Assembly: GCA_036394195.1 (NCBI GenBank)
Contig: DASWFO010000199.1
Coordinates: forward strand, 1-64,000
DNA: 64,000 bases
Reading direction: 5' to 3'
From: DATJPD01 sp036394195
GTDB lineage: Bacteria > Pseudomonadota > Alphaproteobacteria > CACIAM-22H2
Positions 42,131 through 50,988 of this stretch are shown in pieces. A program made the translations under genes and the position numbers. The first letter of the stretch is position 1, and the number at the start of each line of letters is the position of its first letter. The notes under the pieces were generated by a model. That model was not told the DNA's origin and did not search any database. It was given only the letters and a program-made list of their open reading frames with translations.

Positions 42131-43165
42131 ATGCTGAGCCGCACCGCGGAAAATCTTTACTGGCTGGCCCGCTACGTGGAGCGCGCGGAGAACATCGCGC
42201 GCCTGCTCGACGTGGCGCTCAGGATGTCCGGCATGCCGTTTGACCCCGGGACCGGCCGCAGCGAATGGCGTTCCACCATCATCGCGTCGGGCTGCGAGAA
42301 AAGCTTCTTCGCGAAATACCAAACGCCGACCGCCGAGACGGTGATCCAGCACCTGGTGCGCGATCTCGACAATCCGTCGTCGATCCTCTCCTGCCTGGCG
42401 ACCGCGCGGCGCAACTCGCGGGCGGTGCGCACGGCGCTGACCGTCGACATGTGGGAGGCGATCAACGGCACATGGCTCGCCGCGCGCGGCTTCGGCGACG
42501 ACGCGTTCCGGGTCAGCGACATCGGACGGTTTCTCGACTGGGTGAAGGAGCGCTCGACCCTGTTCAGCGGGGCGGTGCTCGGCACCATGCTGCAGGCCGA
42601 CGCGTTCTGGTTCACGCGCCTCGGCACCTATGTCGAGCGCGCCGACGCCACGGCGCGCATCCTCGACGTCAAATACAACGTGCTGCTGCCGGGGCACGAG
42701 CCCGTGGGCGGAACGCTCGACCATTATCAGTGGGCGGCCATCCTGACGTCGGTGTCGTCCCGCCGCGCCTATCAATGGCTCTATCACGACCGGATCAAGC
42801 CGTGGCTCGTCGCCGAGCTGCTGATCCTGCGACCGGAGATGCCGCGCTCGCTGATCACCTGCGCGCGCGAGATCAACTACTATCTCGACGTCATCGGCGG
42901 GACCTATGATTCCCGCCGCGAGTGTCACGAGCTCGCCGGCCAGATCCTCCGCCAGCTGAACCGCACCAAGGTGGAGCAGATCATGGGCGGGCTGCACGAG
43001 TTCCTGACCGAGTTCATCGATAGCAACGTCGAGCTCGGCCACAAGATCTCGCGGCAGTATTTCCAGCTCGCCCATCTGACGCGGGCCGCAGCACCGGCCG
43101 CGGGTCAAACCCAGACTCAAACCCAGAGCCAGGGCCACACGCAGACCCAGTCGCAACAGGCTTAG
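42131..43165 (+). CDS. Alpha-E domain protein with a Gln/Thr repeat tail
   Basis: 344-residue all-helical alpha-E (DUF403) protein: MLSRTAENLYWLARYVERAENIARLLDV at the start, RADATARILDVKYN in the middle. It corresponds to the second half of the fusion at 37127. The last 20 or so residues alternate Gln with Thr or Ser (TQTQTQSQ then TQTQSQQ), a low-complexity tail that the fused copy lacks. The family is always near circularly permuted ATP-grasp proteins and is thought to be their partner; no activity is known. It converges with the racemase-like gene 4 nt downstream. Confidence 0.9.
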   Translation: MLSRTAENLYWLARYVERAENIARLLDVALRMSGMPFDPGTGRSEWRSTIIASGCEKSFFAKYQTPTAETVIQHLVRDLDNPSSILSCLATARRNSRAVRTALTVDMWEAINGTWLAARGFGDDAFRVSDIGRFLDWVKERSTLFSGAVLGTMLQADAFWFTRLGTYVERADATARILDVKYNVLLPGHEPVGGTLDHYQWAAILTSVSSRRAYQWLYHDRIKPWLVAELLILRPEMPRSLITCAREINYYLDVIGGTYDSRRECHELAGQILRQLNRTKVEQIMGGLHEFLTEFIDSNVELGHKISRQYFQLAHLTRAAAPAAGQTQTQTQSQGHTQTQSQQA

Positions 43166-43169
43166 ACGC

Positions 43170-43916
43170 TCAGAACTCTTCGAACAGCCGGCCGAATCCC
43201 TGGAGTTTGTCGTGAATGCCGTTGGCACGCAGCGCGTGCCAATAGGTGGCGGCGTTGATCGCGATCACTGGCTTTGCGAGCCACAGCTCGGCGGCCGCCG
43301 CCAGGCGGACCATGCTGAGATTGGTCCCCACTTGAATAAGGGCGTCCACGTCGGGGCCATCGAGCTCCATCAGCTTGGCCTGGCACATTGCGGGCGTCAC
43401 CTCGGCAATCGAGGTCCAGCTCGGGCATTGCAGGCAGATGTCGCGAACGACGTCGAAGCCGCTTTCCGTGAAGTAGCGCTTCACCTCGGCGTTGGCGACC
43501 GGATAGTACGGCGTCAGCAGGGCAATCCGCTTGATGCCGCCATACGCCTTGAGCGCCGCCGAGCAGGCGTGGGAGCCGATGGTGGCGCCCCGTCCCGCCT
43601 CTTTCTCCACCTTGGCCTGGAACGCATCGGCACCGGCGACACCGTCATAGAACGTGATCGACGACATTCCCATGACCAGATAGTCCGGCGCGCAGGTCAT
43701 GACGCTCCGCACCGCATCGAGAACGCCCTGGCCGATCTTCTCCGTCCCGGCCATGAAGGTTTCGTTGCTCACCGCCTGTGTGTTCGGCGTGTAGATGCGG
43801 CTGTAATGGTTCGTGACGCCGGCCGGGCGCAGCATGTCGAAATCGGGTTGTACGACGGTGTTCGTCGACGGCCCGATCACGCCGAATTTTCGCCGCCACC
43901 CTAGAACGTCAGGCAT
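43170..43916 (-). CDS. Asp/Glu racemase / maleate isomerase-like protein
   Basis: 248-residue protein of the Asp/Glu racemase superfamily, closest in wording to maleate cis-trans isomerase and arylmalonate decarboxylase-like proteins (FGVIGPSTNTVVQPDFDMLRP, MGMSSITFYDG, RIALLTPYYPVANAEVKRYF, VDALIQVGTNLSMV). The two catalytic cysteines of the classical enzymes are not at the usual places: MGMSS has Ser and VGTNLS has Gly. Two other Cys (SHACSA, LQCPS) could matter. It is divergent from the TPP-enzyme genes, so a shared pathway is possible. Confidence 0.75.
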   Translation of the reverse strand: MPDVLGWRRKFGVIGPSTNTVVQPDFDMLRPAGVTNHYSRIYTPNTQAVSNETFMAGTEKIGQGVLDAVRSVMTCAPDYLVMGMSSITFYDGVAGADAFQAKVEKEAGRGATIGSHACSAALKAYGGIKRIALLTPYYPVANAEVKRYFTESGFDVVRDICLQCPSWTSIAEVTPAMCQAKLMELDGPDVDALIQVGTNLSMVRLAAAAELWLAKPVIAINAATYWHALRANGIHDKLQGFGRLFEEF

Positions 43917-44042
43917 AAGCTGCGTCTTTCATACGCGTGAGGCAACGTGGCGCAAAGGGATTGCCGGCGCAAGCCGCGTATGCGGCGCGGCGCTTTGCCT
44001 GCGCTCGCCAGTTGCGGCATGATCTCTCCGGGAGGAGCTCTC

Positions 44043-44588
44043 ATGGCGACAACGGCGGACAGCCCCGCGACCGGCCGCGCCTGGCACGAGATCGTGCGCG
44101 ACACCTTGAAACAGAACGAGGTGCGGCTGGTGACCTACGTCCCGGACAACGTGCTGAAGCCTCTGATCAAGGGCGTGCACGACGACCCGTTCTTCACCGC
44201 CTTTTCCGCGACCCGTGAGGAGGAGGCTGTCGGCATCGTCGCCGGTGCCTGGATGGCCGGCCTGCGCGGCATCGTGCTGATGCAGACCAGCGGCTTCGGG
44301 ACACTGCCCAACGTGCTTGCCTCGCTGGCGGTGCCGTTTCAAATCCCGGTGCTGATGATGGTCTCGGAGCGCGGCACGCTCGGCGAGTTTAACCTCGGCC
44401 AGGCCATGGTCTGCCGCACCATGCGGCCGGTGCTCGATGCGCTGGCGATCGAGACGCACACGATCACCCGGCTCGATGAGCTGGAGTTCATCGTCGACCG
44501 GTCGATCAAGCAGGCGGTCGCCACGCAGGCTCCGGCCGCGTTCATCCTCTCGCCGCTCCTGACCGGCGGCAAAGTCTTCAAGGCGTGA
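44043..44588 (+). CDS. TPP-dependent decarboxylase, PYR-domain subunit
   Basis: 182-residue protein corresponding to the N-terminal (PYR) half of thiamine-diphosphate decarboxylases, as in ComD of sulfopyruvate decarboxylase or the small subunit of phosphonopyruvate decarboxylase-like enzymes. The cofactor-activating Glu is visible in TREEEAVGIVAGAWMAG. GGGAGGAG lies before the ATG at 44043. The other half of the enzyme is the next gene, 7 nt away. Substrate (a 2-oxo acid) unknown. Confidence 0.85.
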   Translation: MATTADSPATGRAWHEIVRDTLKQNEVRLVTYVPDNVLKPLIKGVHDDPFFTAFSATREEEAVGIVAGAWMAGLRGIVLMQTSGFGTLPNVLASLAVPFQIPVLMMVSERGTLGEFNLGQAMVCRTMRPVLDALAIETHTITRLDELEFIVDRSIKQAVATQAPAAFILSPLLTGGKVFKA

Positions 44589-44595
44589 GGCGGCC

Positions 44596-45210
44596 ATGAT
44601 CGCGCAAGAGAAACCCGCCAACTGGCCCGCCAACGCCAAGGTGATGAACCGCTTCGAGCTGACCAAGCGGCTGGTCGGCAAGCTCACCCGCGACGAAGCG
44701 GTGATCGGCGGCATCGGCAACACCAATTTCGATCTGTGGGCGAGCGGCCGTCGGCCGCAGAACTTCTACATGCTGGGCAGCATGGGCTTGGCCTGCCCGA
44801 TCGCGCTCGGCGTCGCCATCGCGCAGCCGAAGCGCCGCGCGATCGCGCTGGAAGGCGACGGGTCGCTGTTGATGCAGCTCGGCTGCCTCACCACGATTGC
44901 GATGCTCAAACCCAGGAACCTGGTGATCGTGGTCATGGACAACCGCATCTACCAGATCACCGGCGGGCAGAGCACCTCGACCGCGTTCGGCGCCGATTTC
45001 GTGGCGATGGCGCGCGGCGCGGGCATCGCGCAGAGCGCCTGGGCCGCCGACGAAAGCGATTTCGACCAGCTCGTCGAGCGGGCCCTCGCCCAGGACGGTC
45101 CGACGTTCATCGCCGCCCGCATCGACGACAAGCCGGCGGTGGCGACGACCGAGCGCGATCCGCCACAGATCCGCGACCGTTTCATGCGCGGGCTCGGCGT
45201 GAAGCAGTGA
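44596..45210 (+). CDS. TPP-dependent decarboxylase, PP-domain subunit
   Basis: 204-residue partner of the preceding gene. It carries the TPP/Mg motif EGDGSLLMQLGCLTTIA ending in VVMDN (GDG-x-about-25-N). It resembles ComE of sulfopyruvate decarboxylase. The split into two small genes is typical for this branch. Followed after 22 nt by the AroQ-like gene, so the three probably form one unit. Confidence 0.87.
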   Translation: MIAQEKPANWPANAKVMNRFELTKRLVGKLTRDEAVIGGIGNTNFDLWASGRRPQNFYMLGSMGLACPIALGVAIAQPKRRAIALEGDGSLLMQLGCLTTIAMLKPRNLVIVVMDNRIYQITGGQSTSTAFGADFVAMARGAGIAQSAWAADESDFDQLVERALAQDGPTFIAARIDDKPAVATTERDPPQIRDRFMRGLGVKQ

Positions 45211-45232
45211 CTGCCGCCGGCGGGGGAGAGCC

Positions 45233-45715
45233 ATGCCGAACCGCGTGATGATCCTGAACGGTCCCAATCTCAATCTGCTCGGCGTGCGCGAGCCGAAGGT
45301 CTACGGCTCGACCACGCTGAAGGCGATCGAAGACAGCTGCCGTGCGTTCGCCAAGCTGGCCGGCCTGTCGCTGGCGTTCCATCAAACCAACCACGAAGGC
45401 CAGCTCATCGATTGGGTGCAGTCGGCGCGGCAGACCGCCGATGCGATCATCATCAACCCCGCCGGCCTGACCTTCACCTCGGTCAGCCTGATGGATGCGT
45501 TGAAGATGTTCGAGGGCCCGATCATCGAGCTGCATATCTCGAACATCCATGCGCGCGAAGCGACGTACCACAACTCGAAGATCTCGCCGGTGGCGAAGGC
45601 GGTGATCTGCGGTCTCGGCGCCTACGGCTATGTCGTGGCGCTGCAATGTGTGGCCCGCCTGTTCGACGCCTTGCCCGCGAGCCTGGCCGAGCCGCTTCGC
45701 GTCGGCCCGGTGTAA
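45233..45715 (+). CDS. AroQ-like (type II dehydroquinase) protein with changed substrate-site residues
   Basis: 160-residue protein with the type II 3-dehydroquinate dehydratase fold and start (LNGPNLNLLGVREPKVYG). The catalytic Tyr (VYG) and His (ELHISN) remain. Two residues that contact the substrate differ: the usual THTS is TFTS, and the Arg in EFR-x-HS is replaced (ATYHNS). These changes, and the position behind a TPP decarboxylase rather than in a shikimate operon, argue for a related lyase or hydrolase acting on another cyclic compound. A normal aroQ may well exist elsewhere in the genome. Confidence 0.8.
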   Translation: MPNRVMILNGPNLNLLGVREPKVYGSTTLKAIEDSCRAFAKLAGLSLAFHQTNHEGQLIDWVQSARQTADAIIINPAGLTFTSVSLMDALKMFEGPIIELHISNIHAREATYHNSKISPVAKAVICGLGAYGYVVALQCVARLFDALPASLAEPLRVGPV

Positions 45716-45754
45716 GAGGACCAGCGAGCGGGGGCCGGTACCCCCGAAACGGGT

Positions 45755-45856
45755 GCAATACTGCAATTCTTTTTCTAAGCCGCTGAAATGACGCGCGAAT
45801 AACGCCAAAAAAGAATTGCAGCGGTTCGATTTCGCGAAAACGGCTGCAATTCTTTT
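45755..45856. repeat. AAAAGAATTGCAG repeat cluster, copy B
   Basis: GCAATACTGCAATTCTTTT (45755-45773) is the exact reverse complement of 28551-28569. Two more units follow, AAAAAAGAATTGCAGCGG (45807-45824) and CTGCAATTCTTTT (45844-45856). The cluster again fills a gap between convergent genes. The middle and last units can pair as a hairpin. Confidence 0.7.
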
Positions 45857-45941
45857 CGAGCGCATCGCGCTGGTCTCCGGACTGTTTCGTGATTTGCACG
45901 CCCAAAACGACCCAAGGGCGCAACGGTTCCGGGAAGCGAAC

Positions 45942-47528
45942 TTATCCAGATTTCTGGCGGCGCGCGGTCGGGCCGATGGTCAGGGCGGCGCAGACGGCGC
46001 TGAGCAGCGCCAGGCCGGCCGCGATCAGCATCACGACCCGGAAGCTCGCGACGAAGGCTTCGCTCAGCGTTCGCTCCAGAAGCTGCCGCTGCGCGCCGCC
46101 GATGCCGGGCGGGACAGCCGCCTCGGCGAGCTTGGGCACTTCGGCCAATAGCGCGCGCCGCAGCTCGGGGTCGACCTGCAGGTCCGCAAGGCGCTGCTCG
46201 AGGGCCGAACCGAACACGCTCACCGCGACGGCGCCCAGCAGCGCCACCGCCAGCAGGGCCGCGACCCGCGCGGTCGCATTGTTGATCCCGGATGCCACTC
46301 CGGCGTGGCGGCTGTCGACCGCGGCCATGACGGTCGTGGTGAGCGGTGCCACGCTGACCGCCATGCCGAAGCCGAGCACCGCCATGGGTGGGAAGACCGT
46401 CACCCAATAGGAGCCCCCGATCCCGGCCAGCGCGAACAGCGCAAATCCGAGCGCCGCGATGACCGGGCCGACGATCAGCGGCGGCCGCGCGCCATAGCGG
46501 GCGATGAGGCCGCCCGACCAGCGCGACAGCCCGCCCATGATCAGCGTGAACGGAAGGAACGCGGCACCCGCGAGGGCGGCCGAATAACCCTGGATCTTGA
46601 TCAGGTTGAAGGGCACGAAAAACATGGCGCCGCTCAGCGCGAAGTAGAGGGGCAGGGTGATCGCGTTGGCGCCGCTGAACGCCGGCGAGCGGAACAGGCG
46701 AAGCTGCATCATCGGCGATCGGGTGTGCGCTTCCCACGACACAAACAGGCCGAGGATCGCGACCCCGGCGAAGAGAGCGAGCAGCACCATGGTGTCGCGC
46801 CAGCCGACGTCGGACGCCTCGGTCAGGCCGTAAGCGAGGGCGCCGAGCCCGGCCGTGGCCAAGGCGCCGCCGGGCCAATCGATCGCTCCGTCTTCCTCGT
46901 CGCGGCTCTCCGGCACCCGCCAATAGGCCAGCGCCAGCGTCACTGCGGCGATCGGCAGATTGAGGAAGAAGATCGCCCGCCACGACCAGGCATCGACCAG
47001 CCAGCCGCCGACCACCGGTCCCAGCGCCGTCGTGAGTGCCGAAAATCCCGCCCACGTTCCGATCGCACGGCCGCGCTCGGCCTCCGGGAAGGCGGCGCTG
47101 ATGATCGCAAGGCTGCAGGGCACCATGAGCGCACCACCGATGCCCTGGGCAGCGCGCGCCGCGATCAGCGCGGCGGAGCTCGGTGCGAGCCCGCACGCCG
47201 CGGACGCGGCGGCGAACAGCATCACGCCCAGCCCGAAGACGCGCCTCCGGCCGAACCGGTCGCCCGCGGCACCGCCGATCAGGATCAAGGCGCTCAGCAT
47301 CAGCATGTAGCCGTTGGCGATCCATTGCACCCCGCGAAGCGAGACAGCGAGATCGGTCTGGATCGCGGGCAAGGCCACGTTGACCACCGAGCCGTCGATG
47401 AAGGCGAGGCTGGAGCCGAGGATCGTTGCCGCCAGCACCCACGGCTTGGCGCGCTCGGCGCACCCGGCCGCCGCCGGTGCGGAGCGGATCACACCGGCGT
47501 CGCACGGCGTCTGCGTGAGGCCGACCAT
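45942..47528 (-). CDS. MFS drug-efflux transporter, DHA2 (14-helix) family
   Basis: 528-residue EmrB/QacA-type exporter with 14 predicted helices. Family markers are LGSSLAFIDGSVVNVALPAIQ (motif D1), GGAAGDRFGRRRVF (motif A) and ALGPVVGGWLVDAWSWRAIFFLNLP (motif C). No EmrA-type adaptor or regulator is adjacent. The N-terminal 25 residues before the first helix are variable; a later start is possible. Confidence 0.9.
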   Translation of the reverse strand: MVGLTQTPCDAGVIRSAPAAAGCAERAKPWVLAATILGSSLAFIDGSVVNVALPAIQTDLAVSLRGVQWIANGYMLMLSALILIGGAAGDRFGRRRVFGLGVMLFAAASAACGLAPSSAALIAARAAQGIGGALMVPCSLAIISAAFPEAERGRAIGTWAGFSALTTALGPVVGGWLVDAWSWRAIFFLNLPIAAVTLALAYWRVPESRDEEDGAIDWPGGALATAGLGALAYGLTEASDVGWRDTMVLLALFAGVAILGLFVSWEAHTRSPMMQLRLFRSPAFSGANAITLPLYFALSGAMFFVPFNLIKIQGYSAALAGAAFLPFTLIMGGLSRWSGGLIARYGARPPLIVGPVIAALGFALFALAGIGGSYWVTVFPPMAVLGFGMAVSVAPLTTTVMAAVDSRHAGVASGINNATARVAALLAVALLGAVAVSVFGSALEQRLADLQVDPELRRALLAEVPKLAEAAVPPGIGGAQRQLLERTLSEAFVASFRVVMLIAAGLALLSAVCAALTIGPTARRQKSG

Positions 47529-47636
47529 GGGCGACCTTACCGCTGCGCGAGGAGCATGGACAGCAAGCGCGGATATCGACAGGGCGGGGCGGCGGTGCTA
47601 CGCAGGCTGCACCCAATCCCATCCGAGGCTGCTCCG

Positions 47637-48293
47637 ATGAACGATGCTCCGTCTCCCGCCGTGCTCGACGCGCGCAACCGCATTGCCGCCTTGCGGACGA
47701 AGGTCGCGCGGCTCGGCGACAGCGGGTTCGATCTGCTGTTCCGCGTCGCGCGGACCCACAACGCCTGGCAGAACAAGCCGGTGCCGGACGCGTTGTTGCG
47801 CGAGATCGTCGACATCATGCAGCTTGGGCCGACCAGCCAGAACTGCCAGCCGGTGCGGATCCTGTTTGTGCGCTCGCCGGAGCAGAGGGCGAAGCTCGCC
47901 GAGGCGGCGAGCCCGGCCAACGCAGCCAAGATCAAGGTCGCGCCGGTGGCCGCGATCGTCGGCTACGACACCAAATTCTACGAGCACCTGAAGCGCACAT
48001 TCCCGCACCGGCCGGAGGCCGCGGACAACTACCGCAACAACGCGGCGCTTGCCGAAGCGACGGCGTTCCGCAACGGCTCGCTGCAGGGCGCGTACTTCAT
48101 CATCGCCGCGCGCGCGATCGGCCTCGACACCGGGCCGATGTCGGGCTTCAACAACGCCAAGGTGGACGAGCAGTTCTTCGCCGGCACGTCGGTGAAGTCG
48201 AACTTCCTGTGCAACCTCGGCTATGGCGACGAGACCGGCGTCATGCAGAAGCTGCCGCGCCTCGGCTTCGAGGAGATCGTCAAGTTCATCTAG
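47637..48293 (+). CDS. Nitroreductase family protein, RutE-like
   Basis: 218-residue FMN-dependent nitroreductase-fold protein resembling RutE/malonic semialdehyde reductase (DLLFRVARTHNAWQNKPVPD, LGPTSQNCQPVRILFV, RNGSLQGAYFIIAARAIGLDTGPMSGF). None of the other rut genes is present, so a uracil-catabolic role is unproven. It is divergent from the MFS gene across 108 bp. Confidence 0.87.
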   Translation: MNDAPSPAVLDARNRIAALRTKVARLGDSGFDLLFRVARTHNAWQNKPVPDALLREIVDIMQLGPTSQNCQPVRILFVRSPEQRAKLAEAASPANAAKIKVAPVAAIVGYDTKFYEHLKRTFPHRPEAADNYRNNAALAEATAFRNGSLQGAYFIIAARAIGLDTGPMSGFNNAKVDEQFFAGTSVKSNFLCNLGYGDETGVMQKLPRLGFEEIVKFI

Positions 48294-48402
48294 GCCTGGC
48301 TACGGTCTCGCGATCCGCGCGAGATAGCTTGCCGATGTGAGAAATTGGAATGCCCTGAAATGGATCGAGGGCCAGCAGATCGCGGTCACCCGTGACGATG
48401 GC
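48286..48402 (-). pseudogene. C-terminal remnant of a PIN-domain toxin
   Basis: Directly after the antitoxin stop (TAG 48405-48403) the same frame continues as AIVTGDRDLLALDPFQGIPI and about 18 more codons to a stop. VTGDRDLLAL followed by a GIPI strand is the end of a PIN-domain toxin of the COG1569 type. The N-terminal hundred or so residues, including the first acidic residues, are missing. The toxin has evidently been lost by a deletion ending at the antitoxin stop. Confidence 0.65.
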
Positions 48403-48654
48403 CTAGCCTTCATCGGCCAGGATCGCCGTCAACTTCTCTTCGGTAAGGCCGCGCCGCGCCGCCTGTTCGGCAATCCGGTCGCAGAACCGTTGGAAGTCTT
48501 CGACATTGGCGGCGCGCAGGCGTTCGTAGTCGTGCGTCGAGAGCAGCACGGCAACGTCGCGCTTTTGTCGGCGGATGACGACCGGCTCGCGTTGGGCCGC
48601 GTCGAGAAGCGCCGCCAGCCGTTGCTTGGCATCGGTGGCTGAGACGTAACGCAT
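48403..48654 (-). CDS. Phd/YefM-type antitoxin, toxin lost
   Basis: 83-residue antitoxin of the Phd/YefM family (RYVSATDAKQRLAALLDAAQREPVVIRRQKRDVAVLLS). The N-terminal DNA-binding part and the C-terminal helix that wraps the toxin (LTEEKLTAILADEG) are both intact. GAGGGG lies before the ATG at 48654. Only a toxin remnant follows it, so it may persist as a repressor or as protection against related toxins. Confidence 0.8.
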   Translation of the reverse strand: MRYVSATDAKQRLAALLDAAQREPVVIRRQKRDVAVLLSTHDYERLRAANVEDFQRFCDRIAEQAARRGLTEEKLTAILADEG

Positions 48655-48736
48655 GGAACCCCTCGTTTTGTCCATTTTAGATAAAAAAGACATAGCGGAG
48701 CAAACCCAAGGCACACTTAACAAAGAGTACCGCCCG

Positions 48737-49165
48737 CTACGACGGGTCGCGACGAGGCCGCTTGGCGAAGGGATCAAGTAATTCGACGCCGGTGGGCGCG
48801 AAGTCGGACAGATTACGGGTCACCACCGTAAAACCGTGCTCGAGCGCGGTGGCGGCAATGGCGATATCGAGCCCCTTGTTGCCGATCCGCGCCGCAAGTC
48901 GTCCCCATCGGCGGACAATGGGCACGTCGATCGGGAGGATGCGCTCGCCATAGACCCGCAACGTCATGTCGAGCCAAGCGGCGAGCTGATCTGCGAATGA
49001 TGGATCAATCGTTCGCTGACGTTCAATTCCCAATTCGATCTCGCCGATCGTCACCACGCTGAGAAACAAGTCGGCCGGGTTCGCGGCGCCGATCCAGGAC
49101 ACGACATGAGGGTCGCGGTGCTTTTTCCGCAATTCGGAAAGGACGACGGTGTCGAGGAGATACAT
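48737..49165 (-). CDS. VapC-type PIN-domain toxin
   Basis: 142-residue PIN-domain ribonuclease. The acidic Mg-binding residues are present: D5 (LLDTVVLSE), E42 (IGEIELG), D100 (KGLDIAIAATA) and D121 (TRNLSDF). It overlaps the antitoxin stop by 1 nt (TGATG), so the pair is translationally coupled. As in the family, it is expected to cut tRNA or rRNA when the antitoxin is lost. Confidence 0.9.
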   Translation of the reverse strand: MYLLDTVVLSELRKKHRDPHVVSWIGAANPADLFLSVVTIGEIELGIERQRTIDPSFADQLAAWLDMTLRVYGERILPIDVPIVRRWGRLAARIGNKGLDIAIAATALEHGFTVVTRNLSDFAPTGVELLDPFAKRPRRDPS

Positions 49166-49428
49166 CAGTCGTCTGTGTCGCGATCGCGGAGATCTCCCTT
49201 CAAGCGCTCGAAGGAGCCATCATCGGCGGGCATCGCGAGCAGATGATCCGAGAACCGCGGGGCCTTTAGGCGCTCGAGGCGCTGGAGGCGCGCGTATTCA
49301 TCCGCCGCCACGACCACCACGGCTGGCTTGCCATGCTTGGTGACGGTCTGGGGCGTATGGCGCGCCGCCTCGACCACGGCGCTGAAGCGGTTCTTTGCGT
49401 CTTGAAGGGACCAACGCGAGGGAGGCAT
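49165..49428 (-). CDS. Phd/YefM-type antitoxin of the VapC pair
   Basis: 87-residue antitoxin (WSLQDAKNRFSAVVEAARHTPQTVTKHGKPAVVVV). The N-terminal half is the DNA-binding fold and the acidic tail (FERLKGDLRDRDTDD) binds the toxin. It is the first gene of the operon and probably represses it. It differs clearly from the antitoxin at 48403, so the two loci are not recent duplicates. Confidence 0.88.
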   Translation of the reverse strand: MPPSRWSLQDAKNRFSAVVEAARHTPQTVTKHGKPAVVVVAADEYARLQRLERLKAPRFSDHLLAMPADDGSFERLKGDLRDRDTDD

Positions 49429-49541
49429 GGGAGCCTATTCTAGCTAGAACTTCTGTCCAGAATATGAGGCGGTTGGCCGATGGGTCAAGAGAGGACGGTT
49501 TTCATCGCTTTTTCGGACGGTATTTTGACCTTGCCAAGTGA

Positions 49542-49640
49542 GAACAAAACAGGTACTGTCATTTTCAACAGCTCCGGCCGGATTTGGCGAGCAGCTGAGG
49601 ATGGCCGGAGCGGAAATATATAACGGAACAAAACGGGCAC
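49542..49640 (+). promoter_or_regulatory. Two LexA-like boxes before recA
   Basis: GAACAAAACAGGTAC (49542-49556) and GAACAAAACGGGCAC (49626-49640) are near-identical direct repeats 84 bp apart. Each resembles GAAC-N7-GAAC, the alphaproteobacterial SOS box, with one base off in the second half. The 360-bp gap 49429-49788 holds these and the antitoxin promoter region; I see no gene in it. Confidence 0.45.
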
Positions 49641-49788
49641 GGAACTAACGCCGTGGCCCGTGAGCCGAGACCGAACCGGGGCGGTCTTGGCGTTCCAGGA
49701 TGCGGCCCGGCGGATCGGCCCAGCTTCTTTGCGACTGTCGGCTTTGCGACTCGCGGGGGGCTATGAAATAAGGAAGGGAGTATCGAAC

Positions 49789-50871
<1,083 letters not shown>

Positions 50872-50933
50872 CCAGCTCCCAACCCTGTCGCCGCGTTTCT
50901 TGGTTTCGGCGGCAACGGGGCAGGGAAACAGAC

Positions 50934-50985
50934 GGGCGGCTCGCTGTCGCGCTCAGGCGACGGAGAGCCGCCCGCTCTGTTTTTA
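50934..50985 (+). terminator. recA terminator
   Basis: GGGCGGCTC (50934-50942) and GAGCCGCCC (50965-50973) enclose a smaller inner stem, followed by CTCTGTTTTTA. Confidence 0.8.
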
Positions 50986-50988
50986 GTT

